Below, in pieces: positions 1-8,365 of a stretch of 48,404 bases of DNA. The notes under the pieces were generated by a model. That model was not told the DNA's origin. It saw only the letters and a program-made list of their open reading frames with translations, and did no database searches. Source of the stretch: JBAZCI01 sp041671025 (GTDB taxonomy: Bacteria > Patescibacteriota > Patescibacteriia > UBA10025); the NCBI GenBank assembly GCA_041671025.1, contig JBAZCI010000007.1, positions 1-48,404 of the forward strand, given 5' to 3'. Position 1 is the first letter of the stretch, and every line of letters begins with the position of its first letter. Position numbers and translations under genes: made by a program.

Positions 1-252
1 CAACGGTACTGCGGAGATCATTGCCGGCGCTGGGAACGGCGGTGGTCCGCAGGTACGCATTTTTTCCGACAAAGGTGTATTGCTCGGATCATTTTTCGCA
101 TATGACCAAAAGTTTAGAGGCGGCGTGAATGTTGCAACAGGCGATTTGGATGGCAACGGTACTGCGGAGATCATTGCCGGCGCTGGGAACGGCGGTGGTC
201 CGCAGGTACGCATTTTTTCCGACAAAGGTGTATTGCTCGGATCATTTTTCGC
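1..252 (+). repeat. In-frame 153-bp tandem repeat with a 99-bp identical core
   Basis: Bases 1-99 and 154-252 are identical, a period of 153 bases or exactly 51 codons. The intervening 100-153 segment and the third unit are diverged. The array extends beyond the left edge, so the copy number is unknown. It lies wholly within the coding frame of the repeat protein. Confidence 0.9.
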
Positions 253-457
253 GTACGCCACAACATTTCGCGGGGGAGTTACCGTTGGAAGTTTCGACGT
301 AGATGAAGATGGGATCGATGAGATCATAGTCGGTACCGGACCCGGAGGCGGTCCGCAGGTACGCATATTTAATTCACATGCCGGTGTACTGGGACAATTT
401 TTTGCCTTTGAATCCACGTTGCGTTCAGGCATCTTCGTCCACGGGTTGTCTCAATGA
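1..457 (+). CDS. FG-GAP/VCBS-like repeat surface protein, 3' end (partial)
   Basis: The reading frame is open from base 2 and runs off the left edge, so only the C-terminal ~151 residues are visible. They form three repeats of about 51 residues with the pattern DxDGNGxxEIIxGxGxGGGPQVRIF followed by a GSFFAY-type strand. The Asp/Gly-rich loop of each repeat resembles the calcium-binding loops of FG-GAP/VCBS beta-propeller blades, and GGGPQVRIF units are frequent in large exported proteins of CPR bacteria (established knowledge of the family). The first two visible repeats are identical over 99 bases while the third has diverged. No membrane anchor or sorting signal is visible at the C-terminus, which ends FVHGLSQ. 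The GtrA gene starts 13 bases later. Inference: an exported adhesin or surface protein. The ligand is unknown. Confidence 0.8.
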   Translation, partial: NGTAEIIAGAGNGGGPQVRIFSDKGVLLGSFFAYDQKFRGGVNVATGDLDGNGTAEIIAGAGNGGGPQVRIFSDKGVLLGSFFAYATTFRGGVTVGSFDVDEDGIDEIIVGTGPGGGPQVRIFNSHAGVLGQFFAFESTLRSGIFVHGLSQ

Positions 458-470
458 GTAGGATACTCTT

Positions 471-944
471 ATGCAGGTAAATTTTTCTGCTAAATTTTTT
501 TCCTATTGGCCAATGGTACTGTTGCGGAAACCTCACATGCAGCAGTTTATTAAGTTTTGTCTTGTCGGCGCCGCAAACACAGCAGTAGACTTCACTATAT
601 ATATTGCACTTACCCGCTTTATTCCTTTTTTTGGCGCGCACATACTAACGGCGAATGCAATTTCTTTTACCGTTGCGGTTTCGAATAGTTATGTGCTCAA
701 CAGGCGATGGACTTTTCGGGATACGCACTCGGTTGCGGTTATTCAATTTCCGAAATTTATTCTTTCAAACCTGGTCGCGCTCGGTATCAACGAGCTCATC
801 CTCTATGCGCTGGTTCACAGCGCCGAGGTAAATGATATTTTAGCTAAGGCTTGCGCAATTTCAATCTCGCTTTTTTGGAATTTCTTTATCAACAAATATC
901 TCATTTTTCGCGCTCCTTCCACGGCAAAACCTGACACGGAATGA
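471..944 (+). CDS. GtrA-like membrane protein (flippase family)
   Basis: A 157-residue protein with four hydrophobic segments and the GtrA signature layout: a QFIKFCLVGAANTAVDF-type first helix, a conserved NSYVLNRRWTF loop between helices 2 and 3, and a final FWNFFINKYLIFR helix. GtrA proteins are proposed to flip undecaprenyl-phosphate-linked monosaccharides across the membrane, or to assist the partner glycosyltransferase. The GT2 gene at 1017 is the expected GtrB-like partner. The ATG at 471 was kept; a second in-frame ATG at 537 begins right before the conserved core (MQQFIKF), so the first 22 residues may not be translated. Confidence 0.88.
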   Translation: MQVNFSAKFFSYWPMVLLRKPHMQQFIKFCLVGAANTAVDFTIYIALTRFIPFFGAHILTANAISFTVAVSNSYVLNRRWTFRDTHSVAVIQFPKFILSNLVALGINELILYALVHSAEVNDILAKACAISISLFWNFFINKYLIFRAPSTAKPDTE

Positions 945-945
945 C

Positions 946-974
946 TTGTGGTTTTATGCAATATGTTGTATAGT
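946..974 (+). promoter_or_regulatory. Probable sigma-70-type promoter for the GT2/nucleotide-sugar genes
   Basis: TTGTGG at 946-951 and TATAGT at 969-974 are separated by 17 bases, in the 72-base gap between the GtrA and GT2 genes. The -10 box is a 5/6 match; the -35 keeps only TTG. The predicted start is about 36 bases before the ATG at 1017. Confidence 0.5.
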
Positions 975-1016
975 AGAGGTCGAAGCTGAGTGTTTTGCTA
1001 AACATATTCTGTCTTT

Positions 1017-1724
1017 ATGATTACGATCGTTATTCCCGCATTCAATGAGGAGGCGCGGATTGGCAGGACGCTTGAGCACTATCTCAATTTTTTTCGAGAT
1101 AACGTAAAATTTTTGGTTGTGTTGAACGGTTGCACTGACGGCACAGAGAGGATTGTAAAAGAATATGCGCAGAGATTTCCAGGAAAGCTGTCGATCAGGA
1201 ATTTGGCGGTAGGGGCAAAAGGAGCTGCGCTAAAGGAAGGTTTTTTGCACGCTGAAGGTGAACTGGTCGGTTTTGTGGACGGAGATGAGTCAACTGCGCC
1301 TGAGGAATTCGCGAAGCTAATTGATGCAATAGACGGAGTCGACGGTGTGATCGCTTCGCGATGGATGCCCGGTTCAGTGGTAAAGAATAGGGGAGGATTT
1401 CGAAAAGTGATGAGTCCCGGGTTTGTAGCGGTGCAAAAAATACTGTTTGGTCTGCCGTACCGCGACACTCAGTGCGGGGCAAAAATTTTTAGAAAGAAAG
1501 TCACGGATACCATTGCTCCCATGCTGCGGGTCGCCAATATGGCAATTGACGTTGAGATGCTGTGGCTTGCCAAGAAAAATGGATTTCGGGTAAAAGAAGT
1601 GCCGACGGTTTGGGTCGACCGCATGAGCTCGACAATACCGCTATCACCGATAAAAGCAATCTGGAGCAGTCTGAAGATTTTAAAAACATTAGTGGCCCTG
1701 CGGCTTCGTTTCATTTTTAGCTAA
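1017..1724 (+). CDS. Family 2 glycosyltransferase, polyprenyl-phosphate glycosyltransferase type
   Basis: A 235-residue GT-A enzyme. It opens directly with the nucleotide-binding strand TIVIPAFNEE, has VLNGCTDGT where other members have VDDGS, and carries a DGDES metal-binding motif near residue 90. The GAKGAALKEG stretch and the later QCGAKIFRK motif are typical of dolichyl/undecaprenyl-phosphate glucosyl- or mannosyltransferases (DPM1/ALG5/GtrB group). No C-terminal membrane helices are present, unlike GtrB of Shigella phages, so it is probably peripheral. Position after a GtrA gene suggests it loads a sugar onto polyprenyl phosphate on the inner face. The sugar cannot be read from sequence. 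Confidence 0.85.
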   Translation: MITIVIPAFNEEARIGRTLEHYLNFFRDNVKFLVVLNGCTDGTERIVKEYAQRFPGKLSIRNLAVGAKGAALKEGFLHAEGELVGFVDGDESTAPEEFAKLIDAIDGVDGVIASRWMPGSVVKNRGGFRKVMSPGFVAVQKILFGLPYRDTQCGAKIFRKKVTDTIAPMLRVANMAIDVEMLWLAKKNGFRVKEVPTVWVDRMSSTIPLSPIKAIWSSLKILKTLVALRLRFIFS

Positions 1725-1728
1725 CTGT

Positions 1729-2736
1729 ATGGAACAAAAAAAACGTAATATACTTATCATCGGCGGAGCCGGGTTTATCGGCTCTCATTTATGCTTTGAA
1801 CTGGTAAAGCAACACAATGTTATTTGTGTGGATAATTTCAGTACAAGCACGATTGAGAATATTGCCCCGCTGCTTGAAAATGCTAATTTTAAGTTTATCA
1901 AACACGATATCACCGAGCCTCTTGATCTTGAGTCCTATGTTGAACTTGCTCCGATGAAAGTACCGTATGTCGGAATTCATGAGATATACAACCTTGCGTG
2001 TCCCACTTCTCCGAAGCAATACAATGCGTTTCCTATTGATACGCTTCTGGCTAATAGCCACGGCACCAAGAATGCGCTTGATATTGCCGTGAAGTATAAA
2101 GCGAAAATTCTTCACTTTTCCACGTCTGCAGTATACGGCGAACCCCTGGAACAAGGGCCTTTTCCGGAAACATACTGGGGGTACATTGATCCGCTCGGAC
2201 CGCGGAGTCCGTACAACGAAGGAAAACGTTTTGCGGAAACTATGGTGACACAATATCGAAATGCGTTTGGCATCGATGCAAAGATTGTGCGCATATTTAA
2301 TACCTACGGCCCGAGGATGAGACTTACGGATGGAAGAATGATACCTGATTTTATCAGTCAGGCGCTCAAAAACGAGCCGATCGGCATTTACGGTACCGAA
2401 AAGGACATCAGCACATTCTGTTATATTACCGACATGATTGAAGGGATCACTCGGGTTATGAGATCAAGTGAACAGGGCCCGATCAATCTCGGAAGCTCGG
2501 AATCGTTACCCGTTGTCGATATTGCGCGTTTAGTCATCAAACTTGCAGAATCGTCATCAGATATCGTTCTTGAAGATCCCTTGCCGTATTCTGCGAAACA
2601 GGGGATTCCCGATATTACCATCGCAAAAGAACGGTTAGGATGGTTTCCTGTTGTCTCCCCCGAAGAAGGACTGACGGCGACTATTGAATATATGCGCGGA
2701 AGCCGGTCAGTGAGCATGGATGAAGTTAAATTATAA
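1729..2736 (+). CDS. NAD-dependent epimerase/dehydratase, UDP-glucuronate decarboxylase-like (UDP-xylose synthase)
   Basis: A 335-residue extended short-chain dehydrogenase. The Rossmann motif GGAGFIGS is at residues 12-19 and the catalytic YxxxK is Y162/K166 inside SPYNEGKRFAE. The combination of YNLACPTSP (about 87-95), ETYWGYIDPLGPRSPYNEGKR and FNTYGPRM is the signature of UDP-glucuronate decarboxylases, which oxidise C4, lose the C6 carboxylate and reduce to UDP-xylose. UDP-glucose dehydrogenase, which makes the substrate, is encoded two genes downstream. The start lies only 4 bases after the previous stop. Alternatives within this family are UDP-4-keto-pentose or dTDP-sugar enzymes, but the YWG/GPRSPYNEGKR block argues for decarboxylase. 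Confidence 0.82.
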   Translation: MEQKKRNILIIGGAGFIGSHLCFELVKQHNVICVDNFSTSTIENIAPLLENANFKFIKHDITEPLDLESYVELAPMKVPYVGIHEIYNLACPTSPKQYNAFPIDTLLANSHGTKNALDIAVKYKAKILHFSTSAVYGEPLEQGPFPETYWGYIDPLGPRSPYNEGKRFAETMVTQYRNAFGIDAKIVRIFNTYGPRMRLTDGRMIPDFISQALKNEPIGIYGTEKDISTFCYITDMIEGITRVMRSSEQGPINLGSSESLPVVDIARLVIKLAESSSDIVLEDPLPYSAKQGIPDITIAKERLGWFPVVSPEEGLTATIEYMRGSRSVSMDEVKL

Positions 2737-2766
2737 ATCGTAATTATTAATGAATTATTTCGTACT

Positions 2767-3753
2767 ATGAAGATTCTTATCACGGGCATTACCGGTTTTG
2801 TCGGCAGTCACCTTGCTGATTTTCTTTTGAATAGTAAAGATCCTCTGCTACAAGGTCTTGAACTCCACGGCATTAAACGCTGGAGGAGTAAAGTTGATAT
2901 CATCGGACAGCTGGAAGGGAAGGTGGAGTTCCATGAATGTGACCTTAAGGATCCGCATAACGTATACCAGGTTATCGAGACTATTCGACCGGATATTATT
3001 TTTCATCTTGCTGCGCAAAGTTTTGTTCCCACTTCCTGGGCGTCTCCCGCTGAAACACTCGAGATAAACATTGTCGGTCAGTGCAACCTGTTTGAAGCGG
3101 TCGTGAAACTCCGTGATTCCGGATATGATCCTGTGATTCAAATCGCCTGTTCGTCGGAGGAATACGGACTGGTGTACGAAAATGAAGTTCCGATCAAAGA
3201 AACGAATCCATTACGTCCGTTGTCGCCGTATGCGGTTTCAAAAATAGGTCAGGACTACTTAGGGTACCAATATGCGCGCTCACACGGATTACGCGTGATT
3301 CGCACACGGGCTTTTAATCACTCCGGACCCCGTCGCGGAGAGGTGTTTGTTGACAGCAATTTTGCAAAGCAAATTGTTGAAATTGAACGCGGCATGAAAG
3401 AGCCGGTCATCCATGTCGGCAATCTTGAGGCACTGAGGGATTTTACCGATGTGCGAGATATCGTACGGGCATACTGGCTTGCCGTACAAAAATGCGAAGC
3501 GGGGGAAGTGTATAATATCGCTTCAGGGACAGCATACAAGATATCTGATGTGTTAAATCATTTAATCAGTCTTTCGACAGTAAAGAACATTAAAATTCAA
3601 CAGGATCCATCACGCATGCGCCCCTCTGACGTGCCGGTGCTTATCGGGGATTTCTCGTTGTTTCAAAAAACGACCGGTTGGAAGCCCGAAATTGATTATA
3701 TGAAAAAGACCCTTCCCGATACGCTCGAGTGGTGGCGTACTAAATTGGCATAA
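2767..3753 (+). CDS. GDP-mannose 4,6-dehydratase / GDP-6-deoxy-4-keto-mannose reductase family (Rmd-like)
   Basis: A 328-residue SDR with Rossmann motif GITGFVGS (residues 7-14), SSEEYG (129-134) and the catalytic SPYAVSK pair Y155/K159. Several blocks resemble Rmd, the reductase that makes GDP-D-rhamnose: RTRAFNHSGP, FAKQIVEIE and GNLEALRDFTDVRDIVRAYW. Gmd, the dehydratase, shares PRRGE.FV in this region, so the exact reaction is uncertain. It is shorter than usual Gmd proteins (about 340-370 residues), which also favours Rmd. No second Gmd/Rmd homologue is in the window, so a partner must lie elsewhere or this enzyme works differently. Its stop codon abuts the ATG of the next gene. Confidence 0.8.
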   Translation: MKILITGITGFVGSHLADFLLNSKDPLLQGLELHGIKRWRSKVDIIGQLEGKVEFHECDLKDPHNVYQVIETIRPDIIFHLAAQSFVPTSWASPAETLEINIVGQCNLFEAVVKLRDSGYDPVIQIACSSEEYGLVYENEVPIKETNPLRPLSPYAVSKIGQDYLGYQYARSHGLRVIRTRAFNHSGPRRGEVFVDSNFAKQIVEIERGMKEPVIHVGNLEALRDFTDVRDIVRAYWLAVQKCEAGEVYNIASGTAYKISDVLNHLISLSTVKNIKIQQDPSRMRPSDVPVLIGDFSLFQKTTGWKPEIDYMKKTLPDTLEWWRTKLA

Positions 3754-5097
3754 ATGGAGAAAGGCGTTGCGATTGTCGGTACGGGATATGTCGGTTTAGT
3801 GACCGGGGCCAGTTTCGCGGATCTAGGTCATGAGGTATGGGGCTTTGACGTGGATAGAAAAAAAATTGCCAATCTCAAAAAAGGGATTATGCCTTTTTTT
3901 GAACCGGGCTTGCGCCAATTGGTAAAAAAGAATGTAGCTCGGAAGAAGCTTCATTTTACTTCTGATATTCGTGAAATGACAGCTCATACTGATACCTATT
4001 TCATTACTGTCGGCACTCCTTCACGAAGCGACGGGAGTGTTGATATGAAGTACGTGAAGTCCGCCGTGCGCATGCTTGCGCCGTATATGAAGTCTCGGGA
4101 TGTCATTGTCTCAAAAAGCACCGTCCCTATCGGTACAGCAGTCGTAATACGGCGACTGATTTCCAAAACATTTACGGGAGATTTCTCAGTTGTTTCAAAT
4201 CCGGAGTTTTTGCAGGAAGCGCGCGCTATTGAGTCTTTTGTCCGCCCTGATCGAATCATACTCGGGTATGAAAGTAATGTCCCGCGATGGGCGGTTCAGC
4301 GCATGTCTCGGGTCTATCAGCGCATCAAGGCGCCCGTTATTGAAACGGATAATCGTTCTGCTGAACTTATTAAGTACGCGGCAAATGTCTATCTTGCCGG
4401 CCAAATTTCTTTTATTAACAGCATCGCGCGTCTATGCGAAGAAATTGGCGCAGACGTAGATATTATTTCAAGGGCATTACGTGCGGATAAACGTATTGGC
4501 GAGCGCGCATTTTTGAGCGCAGGGATCGGATACGGCGGGTTATGTTTTCCTAAAGATGTGCGCGCCCTAATCAAAATTTCTCAACGGATCGGTTATCACT
4601 TTGATTATTTGAGCGTTATAGAAAAAGTAAATAAGGAACAGCGTACATTTTTTGTCAATAAAATACGATCGGTGGTGAAGAGGCTCAAAGGGAAACACAT
4701 AGCCATTCTTGGACTTTCATTTAAGCCCAAGACAGATGATATTCGGGATGCTCCCTCGCTTGATGTTATCCGCATGTTGATGCGCGGCGGAGCGCATGTA
4801 CGCGTACATGACCCTGTTGCAATTCCTCACGTTAAAAAGCTATTTGGTGATACAATTCGGTACTATACGAACCCGTACTCTGCGCTTCGTGGGGCTGACA
4901 TTATGGGCATCGTTACTGAATGGCCTGAGTACCGGAAGCTCGATTTAAACAAGGTGAAACGAATCATGAAAAAACCCAATATCATTGATGGGAGGAATAT
5001 ATTTGATCCCCGGCGTATGGCTGCCCTGGGGATAACCTATAGGGCGATTGGGAGAGGGTATTTCGCAGATCCGTTGGTTGTGACCGGAAAAGGATGA
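3754..5097 (+). CDS. ugd: UDP-glucose 6-dehydrogenase
   Basis: A 447-residue enzyme of the UDP-glucose/GDP-mannose dehydrogenase family. It oxidises UDP-glucose twice with NAD to give UDP-glucuronate. Visible: the N-terminal NAD fold with VGTGYVGLVTG (residues 8-18), the central SNPEFLQEA block (148-156), the active-site GGLCFPKD with the nucleophile Cys264, and a C-terminal substrate-binding domain containing GLSFKPKTDDIRDAPS. Length is normal. It starts immediately after the preceding stop (TAA-ATG), so the genes are certainly co-transcribed. It supplies the decarboxylase at 1729 and may also provide glucuronate directly to the glycan. Confidence 0.93.
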   Translation: MEKGVAIVGTGYVGLVTGASFADLGHEVWGFDVDRKKIANLKKGIMPFFEPGLRQLVKKNVARKKLHFTSDIREMTAHTDTYFITVGTPSRSDGSVDMKYVKSAVRMLAPYMKSRDVIVSKSTVPIGTAVVIRRLISKTFTGDFSVVSNPEFLQEARAIESFVRPDRIILGYESNVPRWAVQRMSRVYQRIKAPVIETDNRSAELIKYAANVYLAGQISFINSIARLCEEIGADVDIISRALRADKRIGERAFLSAGIGYGGLCFPKDVRALIKISQRIGYHFDYLSVIEKVNKEQRTFFVNKIRSVVKRLKGKHIAILGLSFKPKTDDIRDAPSLDVIRMLMRGGAHVRVHDPVAIPHVKKLFGDTIRYYTNPYSALRGADIMGIVTEWPEYRKLDLNKVKRIMKKPNIIDGRNIFDPRRMAALGITYRAIGRGYFADPLVVTGKG

Positions 5098-5162
5098 GAA
5101 TCATGCGTAGATCAACATTTTTGTAATTTAATTATCGTAACTGAACCCAAACAGATAAAGAA

Positions 5163-5825
5163 ATGAAGACTGTCGTGGTTATTCCAGCGTTGAATGAAGA
5201 GCAAAGAATTTCAATGCTTCTCCGTGAGGTGCTTCGTTACGCTGAGCAGGTCGTTGTAGTCGACGATGGCTCATCAGATCACACCTATGACGTCGCTCAA
5301 CGTGCAGGACAGGGGGTCATAGCACTGCGCCATCGTTTAAACCTAGGAAAAGGCTCGGCGCTCAAGACCGGTTGCGAAGCAGCTTTACGTCTGCATGCTG
5401 ATCGGGTTGTATTGATGGATTCCGACGGACAGCATAAAGCATCTGATATACCGCGACTATTAAAAAAAATGGAAACACAAAATGTAGATATTGTTTTTGG
5501 ATCGAGGAAAATTGGAAGAGCGATGCCGTTGGTGATGATGATAGGGAACGCATTTTTATCTCGTCTTACATCTGTACTTTTTGGAATACGTATTTCAGAT
5601 ACGCAAAGCGGTTTTAGAAGTTTCCGTGCGGATGTGTATTCCAAAATCAAATGGGATTCTCGAAGGTATTCTGTCGAAACTGAGATGATCGTGAATGCTG
5701 GGAAACACAAGCTGAAATTTGCTGAAGTAGAAATTGAAACCATCTACCACGACAATTATAAAGGGACGACATTTATAGATGGTATCCGAATATTTCTTAA
5801 TATATTAATGTGGCGAATAATATGA
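5163..5825 (+). CDS. Family 2 glycosyltransferase, DPM/polyprenyl-phosphate type, paired with DUF2304 protein
   Basis: A 220-residue GT-A enzyme with VVVIPALNEE at the N-terminus, VVVDDGSSD (about 32-40), NLGKGSALKTG, the DSDGQH metal site (about 96-101) and SDTQSGFRSFR near residues 150-160. This is the layout of short cytoplasmic polyprenyl-phosphate mannosyl/glucosyltransferases. The last 16 bases overlap the DUF2304 membrane protein, a frequent neighbour of such short GT2 enzymes in bacteria and archaea; the partner probably tethers it to the membrane. Together they are expected to build a lipid-linked monosaccharide, the donor that GT-C transferases use outside the membrane. Confidence 0.87.
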   Translation: MKTVVVIPALNEEQRISMLLREVLRYAEQVVVVDDGSSDHTYDVAQRAGQGVIALRHRLNLGKGSALKTGCEAALRLHADRVVLMDSDGQHKASDIPRLLKKMETQNVDIVFGSRKIGRAMPLVMMIGNAFLSRLTSVLFGIRISDTQSGFRSFRADVYSKIKWDSRRYSVETEMIVNAGKHKLKFAEVEIETIYHDNYKGTTFIDGIRIFLNILMWRII

Positions 5826-6151
5826 TTGGTATTCAAATTGTAGCGATTATTTTTGCACTGGGGATGATCTATTTGAGTTTTTTGCATTTTCGCAGAGGTG
5901 AGTTTGGAAAAATTGAATTTGCATTATGGCAAATTCTATGGGTCGGCTTGGGTGTAGTAGTGATTTACCCGCAAAGTGTCCGATTTATTTTGCGTGCGTT
6001 CAGTATATCCCGCACCTTTGATCTCGTTGTGGTTATCGGTATCGTAGTGTCATTTGGTGTGACATTCAGAAATTACGTTATAGTGAAAAGAATTGAAAAA
6101 AGAGTTGAAGAATTTACACGGGAGGAAAGTTTGAAGGGCGTGAAGAAATAA
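5810..6151 (+). CDS. DUF2304 family membrane protein
   Basis: A 113-residue protein with three hydrophobic helices (about residues 5-22, 38-54 and 67-88) followed by a charged, probably cytoplasmic tail containing VKRIEKRVEEFTREES. This short three-helix protein with a coiled tail matches DUF2304, which has no known catalytic role and is habitually encoded next to a dolichyl-phosphate-type GT2, as here (16-base overlap). Inference: membrane anchor or regulatory subunit for the upstream transferase. Confidence 0.8.
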   Translation: MANNMIGIQIVAIIFALGMIYLSFLHFRRGEFGKIEFALWQILWVGLGVVVIYPQSVRFILRAFSISRTFDLVVVIGIVVSFGVTFRNYVIVKRIEKRVEEFTREESLKGVKK

Positions 6152-6158
6152 ACACATT

Positions 6159-7184
6159 ATGCGCGCAGATCCGCTTGTTTCCGTTATTATTTTAAATTAC
6201 AATGGCAAAAAGTTTTTAGAGGTGCTCATACCCTCCCTTTTGCGTCAGACATTCACTTTTTTTGAAACTATTGTCGTCGATACGGGATCAACAGACGATT
6301 CATTACAGTTTCTTTCACAGTACTCGCGTAGTATTATGACCTTGTCCTGCTCAACTAATAGTTTTTCAGCGGGCAATAATGCGGGTATACGCAAATCCCG
6401 TGGTAAGTATGTACTTACTCTTAATAACGACGTTGAGTTGCAAGAAGATTTCCTGCAAAAACTCGTAGCTGTGGCAGAAAAATCTAGTTCGGGGGTTGGG
6501 ATGTGGGCATCAAAAATTCTCAATTACTATGAGCGTGCCACTATCGATAGTGCCGGTTTAGCTATGTATGGTGATGGGATTAGCAGGGGACGAGGACGAA
6601 TGCAGAAGGATGACGGACGGTTTGACGCCGAAGAGGAGGTATTTTTCCCTAGCGGATGCGCTGGGCTCTATAGAAAAGTGATGCTCGATGCGATTGGTTT
6701 GTTTGATGAGGATTTCGAGTTTTTTCTTGAAGACAGCGATCTTGGATTGCGCGGTCGATTAGCAGGTTGGAAATGTATCTATGTTCCTGAGGCAAGGGTG
6801 TACCATATGTATTCTTCAACGATAGGTAAATACTCTGCACGCAAGGCATTTCTTGTTGAACGAAACAGGGTATGGCTTGTCGCTAAACTTTTTTCTCCGT
6901 CGTTAATTTTTTTAAGTTTTTTGTATACGGGACTTAGATATGGTTACCAAGTTTACGGTGTTTTTTCTAAAAAGGGTTCAGCGGCAAAATTAGCTGATAA
7001 TGTTTCAAAAATGAGTGTCGTGGGAATTGTTTTAAAAGCGTGGTTTTTTGCTTTACTAGGGTTGCCAAGGATGTTTAAAAAAAGAAAAACGCTTTCTAAT
7101 TATACCAGAATTACTCACGGACAAAGGGTTGACTTGCTAAAGCGCTTTTCTATGTCTGCACACGAGCTAAGTCTTGCTGAATAG
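6159..7184 (+). CDS. Family 2 glycosyltransferase, rhamnosyltransferase-like (WbbL/RfbF group)
   Basis: A 341-residue GT-A enzyme. VSVIILNYNGKKF starts the fold, VVDTGSTDDS follows, and LTLNNDVEL gives the metal-binding site near residues 86-94. The second half has the block PSGCAGLYRK...IGLFDEDFEFFLEDSDLGLRG with the ED(S)D catalytic-base region, which is characteristic of rhamnosyl- and galactofuranosyltransferase-like GT2 enzymes. Residues after about 245 contain hydrophobic segments suggesting membrane association. It begins 7 bases after the DUF2304 gene and ends 3 bases before a GT4 gene. Because dTDP-rhamnose genes are in the same window, rhamnose is a reasonable donor guess but unproven. 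Confidence 0.85.
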   Translation: MRADPLVSVIILNYNGKKFLEVLIPSLLRQTFTFFETIVVDTGSTDDSLQFLSQYSRSIMTLSCSTNSFSAGNNAGIRKSRGKYVLTLNNDVELQEDFLQKLVAVAEKSSSGVGMWASKILNYYERATIDSAGLAMYGDGISRGRGRMQKDDGRFDAEEEVFFPSGCAGLYRKVMLDAIGLFDEDFEFFLEDSDLGLRGRLAGWKCIYVPEARVYHMYSSTIGKYSARKAFLVERNRVWLVAKLFSPSLIFLSFLYTGLRYGYQVYGVFSKKGSAAKLADNVSKMSVVGIVLKAWFFALLGLPRMFKKRKTLSNYTRITHGQRVDLLKRFSMSAHELSLAE

Positions 7185-7187
7185 CGT

Positions 7188-8339
7188 ATGCGTGGTTTGA
7201 AAATTGCTCATGTCACGTCGACGTTCCCACCTTATGAAGGTGGGATTGGAAATGTTTGCCTGCATCAAGCGCGAAGCCTAAGTGAGCGCGGCCATACAGT
7301 AACGGTATTTGTACCTCAAGCGAATAAAACGGAGAAGCGGACGTATTATCCGTTTACGGTAAAATATGTTAAACCGATTTTTAGCGTAGGTAATGCCAGT
7401 TTTATTCCCAGTCTTCGTGGAGCATTGCACGGTTTTGATATCATTCATCTGCACTATCCGTTTTTTGGAGGAGATATTTTTGTACGATGGGCTGCACGAA
7501 AATACGACATACCGTATGTTATGACTTACCACGTGGATATTTCTGGAGACACGATATTACGGAAGACTATTTTTTTTCTTTACAATCGATTATTCAGAAA
7601 AAAAATGATTGACGATTCAAAAAAAGTTCTTGCACTCACTGATGCGCATATACGTAATTCTCAGATTTCTACTATGAAATGTCTTGCAGAAAAAATTGAG
7701 GTTGTGCCGAACGGTGTACTGCTAAGTGACTTTTTGGGTGTATATGAAAGACGTAAGTTAAGAAACAATTATGGGATTCCTGAATCCGCGGCAGTAGTGT
7801 GTTTTATCGGTGCTCTTGATCGGGCGCATTTTTATAAAAGACTTGATTTACTCATAGAAACTGTTCCGTTGCTGCGTGAAGAGGCATATCTACTTGTCAT
7901 TGGTGATGGAGATATGCGTCATACCTATGAAAAATTGGCAAAACGGCTGGGTTTGCTTCAACGTATTATATTTGTGGGTGGTGTTATGAACAGTAAAATC
8001 GCGAGGTATTTAGATGCTTGCGACCTTTTAGTTTTACCGTCTGACAATGAATCATTCGGCATGGTCATTATTGAGGCTTTTGCAGTAAAAAAACCCGTTG
8101 TAGTGAGCAATTTACCCGCCCTAGCCTCTGTTGTGCATGACGGTGTCGATGGACTTTTATTCGAGCAGGGGAATAAATCCCAGCTTTCAGAAAAAATTAA
8201 TTCATTAATTTCAAATAAAGCGTATGCGCAAAAAATGGGGAAAGCCGGATATGAAAAAGTACGTACTCAGTACACATGGAATCTCATCGCAGAACAATTA
8301 GAGAATATATATGCATCTGTAATTAATAACGCAGGATAA
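7188..8339 (+). CDS. Family 4 glycosyltransferase (GT-B fold)
   Basis: A 383-residue retaining GT-B transferase. The N-terminal acceptor domain starts with HVTSTFPPYEGGIGN, a typical GT4 glycine-rich loop. The C-terminal donor domain holds VPNGV near residue 174, and the E-x7-E motif in DNESFGMVIIEAFAVKKPVV, followed by GVDGLLFE. Cytoplasmic, using a nucleotide sugar to extend the lipid-linked glycan. It starts 3 bases after the preceding GT2 stop. Donor and acceptor cannot be predicted. Confidence 0.9.
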   Translation: MRGLKIAHVTSTFPPYEGGIGNVCLHQARSLSERGHTVTVFVPQANKTEKRTYYPFTVKYVKPIFSVGNASFIPSLRGALHGFDIIHLHYPFFGGDIFVRWAARKYDIPYVMTYHVDISGDTILRKTIFFLYNRLFRKKMIDDSKKVLALTDAHIRNSQISTMKCLAEKIEVVPNGVLLSDFLGVYERRKLRNNYGIPESAAVVCFIGALDRAHFYKRLDLLIETVPLLREEAYLLVIGDGDMRHTYEKLAKRLGLLQRIIFVGGVMNSKIARYLDACDLLVLPSDNESFGMVIIEAFAVKKPVVVSNLPALASVVHDGVDGLLFEQGNKSQLSEKINSLISNKAYAQKMGKAGYEKVRTQYTWNLIAEQLENIYASVINNAG

Positions 8340-8365
8340 AAGCGCTTCTCTATCTGTTAAGAAAT

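Noticed and set aside
1..252. The tandem repeat as a CRISPR-like array
   Set aside because: The period is 153 bases, in frame and translated into a repeat protein; there are no unique spacers of the right size.
7139..8360. Similar sequence near AAGCGCTT(T/C)TCTAT at 7139 and 8340 as a repeat or attachment site
   Set aside because: Short, imperfect, one copy inside a gene end; nothing between them resembles a mobile element.
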